Positions 8,180 through 18,684 of a DNA stretch of 64,000 bases are shown here, in pieces. Source of the stretch: Bacillus tequilensis KCTC 13622. GTDB taxonomy: Bacteria > Bacillota > Bacilli > Bacillales > Bacillaceae. Location of the stretch: the NCBI RefSeq assembly GCF_000507145.1, contig NZ_AYTO01000036.1, positions 62,001 through 126,000 on the forward strand, given 5' to 3'. The notes beneath the pieces were generated by a model. That model did not search any database. It was not told the origin of the DNA and saw only the letters and a list, made by a program, of their open reading frames with translations. The first letter of the stretch is position 1; the number at the start of each line of letters is the position of its first letter. Position numbers and translations under genes: made by a program.

Positions 8180-8779
8180 TTATACGTATCGGTTGATAAT
8201 ATCTTCTAGTCTCGTATCGTTTGTGCCTTCACCAATCGCCGCAAACTTCCACTCACTGCCGCTTCGGTAGATTTCTGCTGTAATGAGACTTGTTCTGCCG
8301 GCATAATTGTCTCTCAAATTGTATTTGAGCATTTCTTCATGATTAGATTGGTTAACGACGCGGATAAACGCGTTTTGAATCATGCCGAAATCTTGTTTTC
8401 TTCTGACACAATCGTAAATGTTCACTACAAATACAAGCTTATCGATGTTTGCAGGCACTTTATTCAAATCTATCATAATTTGCTCGTCATCGCCCGCGCC
8501 GTCACCCGTCAAGTTGTCGCCTGTATGCTGTACACCGCCGCAGCGGCTTTTCAGGTTCCCGAAATAAACCAAGTTATTCTTATCAGTGAATTTTCCGTTT
8601 TCCAGCATCACCACTGAAGCGTCACAGTCGATATTCGGACCGCCTCCGCCAAGCAGTTTGCTGAAGAATCCTCCGCCTGAAGACACCGGGTCCCAGCCGA
8701 GACCGACCATCAATTTTGACAGGCCGGCTTTTCCTTTTGTTAAATCAATTCGCTGACCTTTTTCTAAAGAAATTGCCAC
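8180..8779 (-). CDS. yceC: TerD-family stress protein YceC, divergent paralogue
   Basis: The first gene of the operon, 199 residues. The TerD start [15 protein letters not shown] is present, but the calcium loop differs: where YceD/YceE read DFDLD, this protein has a glycine-rich insertion (FFSKLLGGGG) followed by NIDCDAS. The second loop GDNLTGDGAGDDEQI is intact. I chose the GTG at 8779, eight bases after aggag, giving VAISLEKGQ aligned to the paralogues; a GTG three codons earlier sits too close to the ribosome site. It is transcribed from the candidate ECF promoter at 8867-8892. It may form mixed assemblies with YceD/YceE, which is inference. Confidence 0.88.
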   Translation of the reverse strand: MAISLEKGQRIDLTKGKAGLSKLMVGLGWDPVSSGGGFFSKLLGGGGPNIDCDASVVMLENGKFTDKNNLVYFGNLKSRCGGVQHTGDNLTGDGAGDDEQIMIDLNKVPANIDKLVFVVNIYDCVRRKQDFGMIQNAFIRVVNQSNHEEMLKYNLRDNYAGRTSLITAEIYRSGSEWKFAAIGEGTNDTRLEDIINRYV

Positions 8780-8866
8780 ACGATTCACTCCTACTCATCG
8801 AAATGTGAAGATAGTCACATTTATTTTTACGCTCACAAGGTAAATAAGCGGTAAATTATTAATATA

Positions 8867-8892
8867 TACGTTTGTTATTATATCAAAGTTTC
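8867..8892 (-). promoter_or_regulatory. Candidate ECF-sigma (SigM/W/X-type) promoter of yceC
   Basis: Reading leftward, GAAAC (8892-8888), a 17-bp spacer and CGTA (8870-8867) match the -35 GAAAC / -10 CGTM pattern of B. subtilis extracytoplasmic-function sigma factors. It lies about 90 bp upstream of yceC. The yceC operon is known to be part of sigma-B, M, W and X regulons; I could not place a sigma-B promoter reliably. Confidence 0.55.
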
Positions 8893-9062
8893 GTAAAAGT
8901 TAAGAATAATTGACGAAAAACCTCGAAAAAAAACTTCCATATTTGATATATGTTTTGCAGATGCTATGAAGTACGCATCTTAAACAAACCATTTGACGCG
9001 AGCGAGCCATTTTGCCTATTCTTGTGTCACATTCTAAAAACAGACAGAAAGGAAGCGGCCTT

Positions 9063-10058
9063 TTGATTCATTTAAGCGTACTTGATCAGGCACCTGTTTC
9101 TAAAGGAGAAAGCCCTGTGACGACTCTTCAGCATTCGATTGAGCTTGCCGCACTGAGCGAGCAGTGGGGCTATAAGCGTTATTGGTTTGCCGAACATCAC
9201 AGCACGAGAGGACTGGCAAGCACGGCGCCTGAAATTATGATCGCACGCATCGCGGCACAGACAAGCACGATTCGTGTCGGGTCAGGCGGCGTGCTGCTGC
9301 CCCAGTACAGCCCGTTTAAAGTGGCTGAGACCTTTCGCCAGCTTGAGGCGCTGTATCCAAATCGGATTGACCTTGGTGTCGGCCGTTCCCCCGGCGGCAC
9401 GACAAAAACCCGTCTTGCGCTAACGGACGGGGTGAAAAAAAGCTTAACCGAATTTAACAGACAGCTGCAGGACGTCTCTTATTTTCTCACCGATTCCCTG
9501 CCTGCCGGGCATCCGTATATTGGAATCAAAGCGGCGCCCCTTATTGACACTGCACCTGAGCTATGGGTGCTCGGTCTCGGTGAAAACAGCGCAAGACGCG
9601 CGGCGCAGCAGGGGATTGGATATGTGTTTGGGCATTTCATTAATCCAGAACGGGGTGAAAACGCGTTTCGCGTATATCGCGAAAGCTTTCGGCCTTCAGC
9701 CCATTTTTCGTCTCCAGCAGCACTTTTTACGATTTTTGTCATTTGCGCAAAAACAGATGAAGAGGCAGAAGAGCTTGCGTTAAGCCAAGATTTATGGCTT
9801 CTTCGCGTCGGAAAAGGCTTGGACAGCCGCGTGCCGAGCATTGAGGAAGCAAAGGCAAATCCCTATACAGCGTCTGATAAAAAATTGATAGAAGAAAACA
9901 GAAAGCGGATGGTGATCGGTTCTCCAACCACTGTCAAACAGCAGCTTTTAGAGCTCAAAAACCTTTATGACACAAATGAAATCATGGTTCTGTGCAATGT
10001 GTTTGATTTTGAAGCGAAAAAAGAATCGTATGAGCGTCTTGCCGGGCTGTTTCTATAA
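9063..10058 (+). CDS. yceB: Luciferase-like flavin monooxygenase YceB
   Basis: A 331-residue protein of the bacterial luciferase-like (LLM class, alkanal monooxygenase alpha) superfamily. It opens LSVLDQAPVSKGE, followed by the family's YWFAEHH motif near residue 45 and the PLLIDTAPELWVLG segment; IRVGSGGVLLPQYSPFKVAE is the core barrel stretch. It starts at TTG 9063, placed by the ribosome site gaaaggaag. It probably binds FMN and acts in the cytoplasm on an unknown substrate. It is a single-gene unit, divergent from yceC and convergent with znuB. Confidence 0.85.
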   Translation: MIHLSVLDQAPVSKGESPVTTLQHSIELAALSEQWGYKRYWFAEHHSTRGLASTAPEIMIARIAAQTSTIRVGSGGVLLPQYSPFKVAETFRQLEALYPNRIDLGVGRSPGGTTKTRLALTDGVKKSLTEFNRQLQDVSYFLTDSLPAGHPYIGIKAAPLIDTAPELWVLGLGENSARRAAQQGIGYVFGHFINPERGENAFRVYRESFRPSAHFSSPAALFTIFVICAKTDEEAEELALSQDLWLLRVGKGLDSRVPSIEEAKANPYTASDKKLIEENRKRMVIGSPTTVKQQLLELKNLYDTNEIMVLCNVFDFEAKKESYERLAGLFL

Positions 10059-10059
10059 A

Positions 10060-10092
10060 AAAAGCAGTTTTCCCTTGTGGAAAACTGCTTTT
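10060..10092. terminator. Bidirectional terminator, yceB / znuB
   Basis: Stem AAGCAGTTTTCC / GGAAAACTGCTT (10062-10073 with 10079-10090), with an A-run on the left and T-run on the right, between the convergent genes. Confidence 0.85.
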
Positions 10093-10096
10093 CAAG

Positions 10097-11592
<1,496 letters not shown>

Positions 11593-11646
11593 GTTAATCT
11601 TCCTTTCTCACAAAGAAATAGTGTGCACCCTCCGGCGCACACCATC

Positions 11647-12600
11647 TTATGATTTAACCAATAGTGAATCTTTCAGAGCATCGAGGTTTTGTTTCATCAC
11701 GTCGATATACCCTAAACCTTTGTCCTGTTCTTCTTTGCTTAAGCCTTCCAGTGTATTCAGCACTTCTGTCTTCGCGCCGATTTCACTGGCTAGCGTATCT
11801 GCGACCTTTGAGGATGCAATTTCTTCAAAGTAAATGACTTTTACGTTATGTTCTTTGGCATATGTTTTCAGCTTTGCCAAGTCGGCTGCGCTTGGTTCTT
11901 GGTCAGGCGAAAGCCCTGCAATCGGAACCTGCGTCAGGCCGTACTCTTTTGCCAGATAGCCAAAAGCTGTATGCTGCGTGATAAATTCTTTCTTCGCCGC
12001 TTTTTTTACGGTTGTACGATATAGTTTATCAAGATCCTGCAGTTTTGCAATATATTCTGCACTATTTTTCTCATAGTATTCTTTATGATCCGGGTCCTGC
12101 TTCACGATTTGCGCCGTAATATTTTTAACTTCCTTCTGCGCCAAAACAGGGCTGAGCCATATGTGAGGGTCTATTGCATGGCTGCGCTCATGCTCTCCAT
12201 GCCCGTGCTCTTCTTCCTCAGAGCCTTCCATTAAATCAATGCCTTTGCTTGCATTGACGAAAACGGAATGACCTTGGCCCATGCTTTTTTCAGCTGACGG
12301 TACCCACGTTTCCATGTACTCACTATTATAAATGAACAAATCGGCATCCTGAATGTTGGCAATGTCTTTCGGCGTCGGCTCCCAATCATGCGGTTCAACT
12401 GAAGAAGGGATTAACAAATCCACATCGCCTTTGTCTTTTACTATTTGTTTTGTAAATTCATACATTGGGTAGAACGTTGTGACAATGTGCAGTTTATCAC
12501 CTTTAGAATCCGCCGACCCTTTTGTTGATGAGTTGCCGCATGCTGCAACTAGTAAAAAGCACGCCGCAATCACGAACAAACCGCCCCATCTTTTAAACAT
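11647..12600 (-). CDS. znuA: Zinc-binding lipoprotein ZnuA (AdcA)
   Basis: A 317-residue cluster A-I solute-binding lipoprotein. A signal peptide ends in the lipobox LLVAAC, so the mature protein is anchored outside the membrane. Zinc ligands are visible as histidines in SSVEPHDWEP, AIDPHIWLSP and FITQHTAFGYL, with the acidic residue in VIYFEEIAS. A His/Glu-rich loop (EEEEHGHGEHERSHA) of the zinc-chaperoning kind precedes the second ligand. First gene of the znu operon, with a Zur box just upstream. Confidence 0.93.
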   Translation of the reverse strand: MFKRWGGLFVIAACFLLVAACGNSSTKGSADSKGDKLHIVTTFYPMYEFTKQIVKDKGDVDLLIPSSVEPHDWEPTPKDIANIQDADLFIYNSEYMETWVPSAEKSMGQGHSVFVNASKGIDLMEGSEEEEHGHGEHERSHAIDPHIWLSPVLAQKEVKNITAQIVKQDPDHKEYYEKNSAEYIAKLQDLDKLYRTTVKKAAKKEFITQHTAFGYLAKEYGLTQVPIAGLSPDQEPSAADLAKLKTYAKEHNVKVIYFEEIASSKVADTLASEIGAKTEVLNTLEGLSKEEQDKGLGYIDVMKQNLDALKDSLLVKS

Positions 12601-12629
12601 ATCGGATATCCCCTCTTTTCATAAACACT

Positions 12630-12651
12630 TAAATCAAAATGATAACGATTT
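12630..12651. promoter_or_regulatory. Zur box upstream of znuA
   Basis: On the znuA strand AAATCGTTATCATTTTGATTTA matches the Bacillus Zur consensus AAATCGTAATnATTACGATTTA at all but three positions, about 30-50 bp upstream of the start codon. (Motifs are 22 bp; key half-sites are AAATCGT and GATTTA.). Confidence 0.8.
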
Positions 12652-12754
12652 TATAATCCTATATCATAATAAACCGAAGTCATTACGTTTTGCAAGATTA
12701 AATTTCATTTTGATTTTATTCTTCCCGGCTATAGCGCGAATATAAGTACCTAAA

Positions 12755-12779
12755 AAACCCGGCTGAAAAAGCCGGGCTG
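12755..12779 (-). terminator. ycdG terminator
   Basis: Stem CCCGGCT / AGCCGGG (12758-12764 with 12770-12776), loop GAAAA, followed by six T on the minus strand, 3 bp after the ycdG stop. Confidence 0.85.
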
Positions 12780-12781
12780 AG

Positions 12782-14473
12782 TCATTTTATTGTATTGTCG
12801 AGAAGATACACTCTGCTCTCGAAAGGCTGGAACACCATTTCATCAGCAAGATCACCGCTGTTGCTATAATTGCTGAGAAGCAGAGATGCTTGGGCCTTGC
12901 CGCAGTGCTCAGGCCATCGGAAAACGGCTTGCTCTTTTGAAAAGTTATTCACCGACAAAAGCTGCTGTTTGCCGTTTTCTCTCATGTATACAAACAGCTG
13001 CGGATCATCCGGAAGCAAAAGATCATAGCTTCCTTTGATGAGATCAGCGTACTGCTTTCTCAGGCGGATCAGCTTTTTGTAGTAAGTGAAGATCGAATCA
13101 GGGTCTGTCAGTGCTTCCTCGACATTGATGGATGTGAAGTTCGGATTGACCTTCAGCCAAGGTGTGCCGTCAGTAAATCCGGCATTTTTGCCGCTGCTCC
13201 ACTGCATCGGCGTCCGGGCGTGATCCCGGCTTTTAGCTAAGATTGATCTCATTACATCTTCTGGATCATAGCCTTTTTCAAACACCCGTTTATGATACAT
13301 ATGAATCGTTTGGATATCTTTGTAGTCCTCAATTCGGGTAAAAGGCGCGTTTGTCATCCCGATTTCTTCTCCCTGATACATATACGGCGTGCCTTTCATG
13401 AGATAAAGAACGGTGGCCAGCATTTTCGCGGATGCTTTGCGGTATTCCCTCTCGTCTCCAAATCTGGACACAATCCGGGGCTGGTCGTGGTTGCACCAAT
13501 ATAATGTATTCCAGCCTTGATGTTCAAGCTTTTTTTGCCATGCTGTCAGTACCGATTTTAAATCAGAAAGCTCAAGGGGCTTTACATCCCAGTGTTCTTT
13601 TCCGGGCTGCTGGTCAAGCTCCATATGCTGAAAATGAAAAATCATATTCAGCTCGTGCTTAGCTGTTCCCGTATACTTCAAGCCCTCTTCCGGTGTGACG
13701 CTGCCGACCTCTCCCACAGACATGACATCATATTGAGAAAACACTTCATCTGTCATTTCTTTTAAATAGTCATGGATTCGTTCGCCATTTGGCTGGAAAG
13801 GCTTCGGCTCAGCCTGCTGATTGACATAGTCCTCATACGAGGGAAGATATTCTTTCTTGGAAATGAGATGGAGCTGGTCTATACGCAAGCCGTCGACCCC
13901 TTTATCCAGCCAAAATTTCATCATGTCATACACCGCTTGGCGAACTTCGGGATTTTCCCAGTTTAAGTCAGCTTGTTTGACGGCATTCATATGAAGATAA
14001 TATTCTCCCGTGTGCTCCTCATATTCCCAGACCGGTCGTCCGTAGTTAGACACCCAGTCTGTCGGCGGACCGTTCTTTGTGCCGGGGCGCCAAATATAAT
14101 AGCTGCGGTATTTGCTGTTTTTGTCCATTTCAGCTTCTTTAAACCACGGATGCTCGACAGAAGTGTGGTTTAACACAAAATCCATCACCAGCTTTAACCC
14201 TCGCTGATGCACCTGGTCAACCAGTTCGTGAAAATCGTCCATCGTTCCATATGAATCCATCATTGCTTTATGGTCCGTCACATCATAGCCGTAATCAACA
14301 TTTGGAGAAGGATAAAGCGGGCAAATCCAAATCACATCCGCCCCGAGCTCCTTTATGTAATCAAGGCGGGACATGATCCCCCGCAGGTCTCCAATTCCAT
14401 CTCCATTACTGTCCTGAAAGCTTCTCGGATAAATTTGATACACCACCGCATCCTTCCACCAGTCTGTTTTCAT
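12782..14473 (-). CDS. ycdG: GH13 oligo-1,6-glucosidase-type enzyme YcdG
   Basis: A 563-residue cytoplasmic alpha-glucosidase. It opens with VVYQIYPRSFQDSNGDGIGD, the hallmark of the oligo-1,6-glucosidase/trehalulose subfamily. Catalytic residues are in place: the nucleophile Asp in GLRIDQLHLISK, the acid Glu in SVGEVGSVTPEE, and the third carboxylate in NHDQPRIVSRFGD. The length is normal for the family. It follows ycdF by 27 bp and is probably co-transcribed. It likely cleaves isomalto- or related alpha-glucosides delivered phosphate-free; the exact substrate is not set by sequence. Confidence 0.9.
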   Translation of the reverse strand: MKTDWWKDAVVYQIYPRSFQDSNGDGIGDLRGIMSRLDYIKELGADVIWICPLYPSPNVDYGYDVTDHKAMMDSYGTMDDFHELVDQVHQRGLKLVMDFVLNHTSVEHPWFKEAEMDKNSKYRSYYIWRPGTKNGPPTDWVSNYGRPVWEYEEHTGEYYLHMNAVKQADLNWENPEVRQAVYDMMKFWLDKGVDGLRIDQLHLISKKEYLPSYEDYVNQQAEPKPFQPNGERIHDYLKEMTDEVFSQYDVMSVGEVGSVTPEEGLKYTGTAKHELNMIFHFQHMELDQQPGKEHWDVKPLELSDLKSVLTAWQKKLEHQGWNTLYWCNHDQPRIVSRFGDEREYRKASAKMLATVLYLMKGTPYMYQGEEIGMTNAPFTRIEDYKDIQTIHMYHKRVFEKGYDPEDVMRSILAKSRDHARTPMQWSSGKNAGFTDGTPWLKVNPNFTSINVEEALTDPDSIFTYYKKLIRLRKQYADLIKGSYDLLLPDDPQLFVYMRENGKQQLLSVNNFSKEQAVFRWPEHCGKAQASLLLSNYSNSGDLADEMVFQPFESRVYLLDNTIK

Positions 14474-14500
14474 CCCACAGTCCCCCTGTTTTGTGTTCTT

Positions 14501-15277
14501 CTATTCAAGCTGAGACGGATAAAGTGTCATTCCGCCGTCGACGAATAGTGTTGAGCCGGTCACGTAGCTCGCTTCCTCAGATACGAGCCATGCCGCTGCC
14601 GCCGCTACTTCTTCCGGCTTTCCAAAGGCTTTCATCGGGATTTTTTTCAGTTGTTTTTGCCTGCTTTCTTCCTTTTTCGTATCCACATTTGATTCTGTCG
14701 CAATGGTACCGGGCGCTATCGCGTTGACGCGGATTCCTTTATCCGCATAGTTGACCGCCAGCGTTTCTGTCATCATCTTGATGCCGCCTTTGGACGTGGA
14801 ATACTGGACGTTGACGGGGCGCGGGATCTGTTGGTGAACACTTGAGATATTCAGCACATTGCCTTTGATGTTGTTTTTCATCATGTGATTAAGCGCTGCT
14901 CTCGCTCCCAGAAAGGTCCCCGTGACGTTAACATCAATGACTCTCTGCCAATCTTCAAGAGTCATCTCATGCGGCATAGCCTCCGCACCATTAAAGCCGG
15001 AGTTGTTCACCATCACATCGAGCGTGCCGAAATGCTCTAAAGCGGTATCCAAGAGCGCCTGAATCCCTGCTTCTTTTGACACGTCCGCCTCAATTGCGAC
15101 AGCTTTTCCTCCGTTATGCTTAATGATGTCCACCGTTTCATCAGCTCCGGTCGGATCGCTGTGGTAGTTCACGACAACATTCATGTTCTCCTGACCGAAC
15201 CGCTCCGCTATGGCTTTCCCGATTCCTTTTGAAGAACCTGTCACAATCGCTGTTTTACCTGTTAAATCTTTATACAT
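14501..15277 (-). CDS. ycdF: SDR glucose 1-dehydrogenase YcdF
   Basis: A 258-residue short-chain dehydrogenase. The cofactor motif TGSSKGIG lies near residue 14, NNSGFNG stands for NNAG, and the catalytic Ser-Tyr-Lys triad is in NISS and YSTSK. It is close to B. subtilis glucose dehydrogenases, oxidising beta-D-glucose with NAD(P)+. The ATG at 15277 is preceded by gaggaggatat; a GTG/ATG nine codons earlier lacks a ribosome site. Pairing with the glucosidase ycdG suggests that glucose released there is oxidised here, which is inference. Confidence 0.88.
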   Translation of the reverse strand: MYKDLTGKTAIVTGSSKGIGKAIAERFGQENMNVVVNYHSDPTGADETVDIIKHNGGKAVAIEADVSKEAGIQALLDTALEHFGTLDVMVNNSGFNGAEAMPHEMTLEDWQRVIDVNVTGTFLGARAALNHMMKNNIKGNVLNISSVHQQIPRPVNVQYSTSKGGIKMMTETLAVNYADKGIRVNAIAPGTIATESNVDTKKEESRQKQLKKIPMKAFGKPEEVAAAAAWLVSEEASYVTGSTLFVDGGMTLYPSQLE

Positions 15278-15349
15278 AAACGATATCCTCCTCTGATTTT
15301 CCATTATGCAGTGGAAAATACCCCATTTTTCCCGGTTGAAAACAGCATA

Positions 15350-15380
15350 AAAAAGCAGAGAACCTGTATGTTCTCTGCCA
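15350..15380 (-). terminator. rapJ terminator
   Basis: Perfect 9-bp stem GCAGAGAAC / GTTCTCTGC (15355-15363 with 15370-15378), then six T on the minus strand. Confidence 0.85.
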
Positions 15381-15384
15381 CCTT

Positions 15385-16506
15385 CTATTGAAAACGCTGG
15401 TCAGTAAGCTTCTTTTTAATATCCATCAGCCTGCGGTAAAAGAAAGCCGCGGATTCGTAACGTTCTTGCTGATTGAAACGTTCCGCTGTATCATGCAGCA
15501 GATCTTCTGCATCGGCAAGAAGCTGGCGGGATTCCAGCAGGTCAAAGCATTCTGTAAGCACGTTCCGGTCGCCGCTTCCAAGATACAGCTCATGAATGAG
15601 GCGGAATTTCGTCAAGTACATGTCATCGTCCCATTCAGTTGCACTCTTTATCCCGAGGCCATACGTCTCTGCCGCTTTGTCGTATTTTCCTTCTTTACAG
15701 TAGATATGGGTCAGTGAAAAAAAAGCTTGAACGGCTTGCTGAAAGTTGTGCTCCTCAAAAATAGCGGCGGCTGTTTTGAAATAGTCCTCCGCTTCCTTGT
15801 AATCGCCCAGACTGTATTTACAGTGGCCGACATTATAATGGGCGGCTGCGATCATATACGCTTCTTCAAGCTGTCTGGCATGATCTAAGGCGCTGCACAG
15901 GTGTGTCAGTGCTTTTTCGTAATGATAAACATCGGCCAAATTCCCGGCGATAATAAATTCACACTGCACACGGCGGCGCCCGTACAATTCATATTTCGTA
16001 TAGATATCAAGCGCCTGGCTCGCGTAATTCATTGAAAAATACGTTTGTTTGATGTGATAATACACTTCCGCTACCTTAAAAAGAAACTCGGCTTTTTCGA
16101 TCTCATCCTCGACATACTCGAGTTTTTCCTCAGCATGCTTGTAATGGTCAATCGCTAAAATAAAATTTTTCTGCTTAAATTCGTACATCCCTCTGAAATA
16201 ATAAAAGTAGTATTCCAATAAGCCCGTAAGTTTTTGCTGATTGCTTTCAATTTCGTTCAGCATATCAGAGAACGGAGGCTTGGTGTCGCTGTCTTTTACT
16301 GGCATCAGCTTATCAAGCATGATTCGGTGCCGGAATTCCATCAAAGAAAAATATAAAAGCAAGTCCTGATTTTCTTCCATATCTTCTAAATCGTATTCAA
16401 TCTCCCGTTTTAACGCCTCTGCTTGGTCCGCTTCAAATGCGCGAATGAGCTTGTACCATTCATTTAGCTTTACTGCTACATCTTCAGATGGAATCTTTGC
16501 TCTCAT
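15385..16506 (-). CDS. rapJ: Response regulator aspartate phosphatase RapJ
   Basis: A 373-residue Rap protein: an N-terminal three-helix bundle (residues about 1-70, containing KLNEWYKLIRAFEADQAEAL) followed by tetratricopeptide repeats to the C-terminus (for example AAAHYNVGHCKYSLGDYKEA). Rap proteins dephosphorylate Spo0F or block ComA and are inhibited by Phr peptides. No phr-like secreted-peptide gene follows rapJ; the 3' side goes straight into a terminator. RapJ of B. subtilis acts on Spo0F and responds to PhrC made elsewhere. It is divergent from cwlK. Confidence 0.93.
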   Translation of the reverse strand: MRAKIPSEDVAVKLNEWYKLIRAFEADQAEALKREIEYDLEDMEENQDLLLYFSLMEFRHRIMLDKLMPVKDSDTKPPFSDMLNEIESNQQKLTGLLEYYFYYFRGMYEFKQKNFILAIDHYKHAEEKLEYVEDEIEKAEFLFKVAEVYYHIKQTYFSMNYASQALDIYTKYELYGRRRVQCEFIIAGNLADVYHYEKALTHLCSALDHARQLEEAYMIAAAHYNVGHCKYSLGDYKEAEDYFKTAAAIFEEHNFQQAVQAFFSLTHIYCKEGKYDKAAETYGLGIKSATEWDDDMYLTKFRLIHELYLGSGDRNVLTECFDLLESRQLLADAEDLLHDTAERFNQQERYESAAFFYRRLMDIKKKLTDQRFQ

Positions 16507-16628
16507 CAGTCTGCCTCCTTCCTCCTGCTACTATTTATGTTATATTTTATCATAGCTGTTCACTTTTAGAGAGAGTCAATCACTTAAAAGCGTTAACATG
16601 CAGCACACCACGAGAAAGTGAGACTGAT

Positions 16629-17132
16629 ATGAAATTATCCGCGAAAACATCTGTTGTCTTATGTATTCTGTTTCTTCTTGATCTGTGTTTTAGCTATATA
16701 CGGCATGAATGGCAATCTCAAAACGCCTTGCAGCATATGCCTGTCCCTTCGGATCTTCATCCGATTGTGAAGCAGAATGCCGATGCCCTCAAAGCAGCAG
16801 CAGCGAATCAAGGCATTACCGTCGTCATGACTGAAGGATTCAGGTCCTTTAAGGAACAAGACGAATTATATAAACAGGGACGTACAAAAAAAGGGAATAT
16901 TGTCACCTATGCAAGAGGAGGGGAATCGTATCATAACTATGGCTTAGCTATTGATTTCGCTCTTCAAAAAAAGGATGGCAGCATCATATGGGATATGGAA
17001 TATGACGGCAATCAAAACGGAAAATCAGATTGGCTGGAGGTTGTCGAAATCGCTAAGAAACTCGGTTTTGAGTGGGGCGGGGACTGGAAACGATTCAAGG
17101 ACTACCCCCACTTGGAGATGGTTCCTCGCTAG
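16629..17132 (+). CDS. cwlK: Peptidoglycan L-alanyl-D-glutamate endopeptidase CwlK
   Basis: A 167-residue membrane-anchored M15C peptidase that cuts the L-Ala-D-Glu bond of peptidoglycan. An uncleaved N-terminal anchor (SVVLCILFLLDLCFSYI) exposes the enzyme outside. Zinc and catalytic motifs are all present: GFRSFKEQDELY, SYHNYGLAIDF (His and Asp ligands) and YPHLEM (second His) at the end. The ATG at 16629 follows gagaaagtgag; reading upstream of it runs into non-coding sequence. It ends 5 bp from the stop of the convergent ycdC. Confidence 0.92.
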   Translation: MKLSAKTSVVLCILFLLDLCFSYIRHEWQSQNALQHMPVPSDLHPIVKQNADALKAAAANQGITVVMTEGFRSFKEQDELYKQGRTKKGNIVTYARGGESYHNYGLAIDFALQKKDGSIIWDMEYDGNQNGKSDWLEVVEIAKKLGFEWGGDWKRFKDYPHLEMVPR

Positions 17133-17137
17133 ACACC

Positions 17138-18508
17138 TCACAGCCTTTTCTTTTTCCTTATATGCGCATCAATATAGGGAGGATATACCGGATGATAGAC
17201 AAGCTTGTATTGCTGATCGATGCCTGTTGGAAAATCAGGCTGCCACTTCAGCTTCACATCAAACGCGGCTAAAAATGTTTCTCTCGCTTCTTCAGCTGGA
17301 ACATCCGGCCTGTGATTGATAGTTTCTAACTGTTCAGGATCAATATCCGGGGCCATAAAAGCGTCAATCATCCCGGTTTCCGGATTGACAATGATGCGGG
17401 CGGCGCCGAACCGCAGCGGCACGCCTTTATACCAGACAGAAAAATGATTGCGGACCCTCCCTCTATCATCAATTCGGACGGGATTCACTCTGAAAAATTC
17501 AGCCGCTCTCGGATAGAGGGCGTACAAAAACTGAAGCGCTGCCCTTTGACATTCTTCCGTTGAGCATGGGCGGCCGTTCTGCGGGTCAATAAAAGAGATC
17601 GCTGCTTTTAATTTCCCTGTTCTTTTATCGGTCTTCATTTTGATTGTATTTTTATTTCTCGTTTCAAAATAACTCCCTATGCTCAAATCCTTACGCTCCG
17701 GCGTATTGCCTTTGCGCCATGTGCTTCCTATTTCTTCTCCAAAGTCTCTTTCACTGACTTTCTGCATATCAGAGGTGAGTCCCAGCATGGCGTATATATC
17801 GATTTGTTCGTTGTTCTGAAGCGGCGGCAGAGGCGTCCCGTTTTCTATTCTTTCATCGGCGATATGCTGGTCAGGCACGATGTCGTCTACATCCGCAGGA
17901 TAGCTGTATCCCGGCAGAATCGGTTCATACACAAGGCGGGGGGTTTGTTCGCCATCAATGACATCGTACATCAGCTGCAAAGACATTGTATTTAAGTAAT
18001 GAGACACAACCTTCTCTTTTGCTACAAATTCCTTTGGAACTTCGGCTTTATACCCTTCTCCGTAATATAAAAAATGGACGATCTGTCCGCTTTTTGTCAT
18101 CTCAATTAAAAAGCCTGAATTGGGAAGCGGAAGCCCTAATTCCATTTTGGCATAGATAAAACGAATGTGCTGTCCTCGCTCTTCCTTGCCTTGGAAATGA
18201 AAATTCATAAACGTATTGGGATGGTTGGCAGCGGCGAACTGAAGAGCCGTCAGCTTCAGCTCGGCTTCCGGAAGTTTTTTGTCTGTCTCGGAGCGCACGG
18301 TTGTTGAAAAGGTAAGCAAAGCGCCGTCATTACCGAGTTCCACTGTAATGTGCTTTTCCGGATTTTCGGGGTCCTTCCAGATGAAGTATGCCTGCCTCTT
18401 CTTCTTTTGCTTTTGGTCGTAATCTTCTATTTCAAGCTCATAATGCGGCGGTACATTCCCGATCTCTTGCGCCTTCTTTTTCAGCTGTTTATTTACCAAT
18501 GAAGTCAT
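17138..18508 (-). CDS. ycdC: YcdB/YcdC-family protein of unknown function YcdC
   Basis: A 456-residue protein with no signal peptide or membrane segment. It contains two related halves, each with a G-L/V-PL core: MELGLPLPNSGFLIEM near residue 125 and WYKGVPLRFGAARI near residue 365, each followed by a Gly-x-Ile/Met turn. The C-terminus YPPYIDAHIRKKKRL resembles the end of PepSY-like repeats. The start could be the ATG at 18508 or the TTG three codons later, which is better spaced from gaaagga. It is a tandem paralogue of ycdB, separated by a terminator. No function is known to me. Confidence 0.85.
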   Translation of the reverse strand: MTSLVNKQLKKKAQEIGNVPPHYELEIEDYDQKQKKKRQAYFIWKDPENPEKHITVELGNDGALLTFSTTVRSETDKKLPEAELKLTALQFAAANHPNTFMNFHFQGKEERGQHIRFIYAKMELGLPLPNSGFLIEMTKSGQIVHFLYYGEGYKAEVPKEFVAKEKVVSHYLNTMSLQLMYDVIDGEQTPRLVYEPILPGYSYPADVDDIVPDQHIADERIENGTPLPPLQNNEQIDIYAMLGLTSDMQKVSERDFGEEIGSTWRKGNTPERKDLSIGSYFETRNKNTIKMKTDKRTGKLKAAISFIDPQNGRPCSTEECQRAALQFLYALYPRAAEFFRVNPVRIDDRGRVRNHFSVWYKGVPLRFGAARIIVNPETGMIDAFMAPDIDPEQLETINHRPDVPAEEARETFLAAFDVKLKWQPDFPTGIDQQYKLVYHPVYPPYIDAHIRKKKRL

Positions 18509-18552
18509 CCTTTCAAAGAGTCTACGACAAAGAGAATCCTGTTTATTATATA

Positions 18553-18592
18553 TAAAGACCTTTCTTCATTTAAAGTGAAGAAAGGTCCTTTT
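18553..18592. terminator. Terminator between ycdB and ycdC
   Basis: A 12-bp stem GACCTTTCTTCA / TGAAGAAAGGTC (18557-18568 with 18575-18586) with T-rich flanks on both strands, 92-130 bp downstream of ycdB. Confidence 0.7.
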
Positions 18593-18684
18593 CTATTATT
18601 GTCATTGCTTTTCAATATTCCTTCTGTTACTTTCGTCCCATATCACCTTTTATATCTCCGGTATTTGCGTGAATTTCAGCCGCT

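Noticed and set aside
11618-11645. GTGTGC repeat between znuA and znuC as a terminator
   Set aside because: Pairing is weak and no T-run follows on the minus strand.
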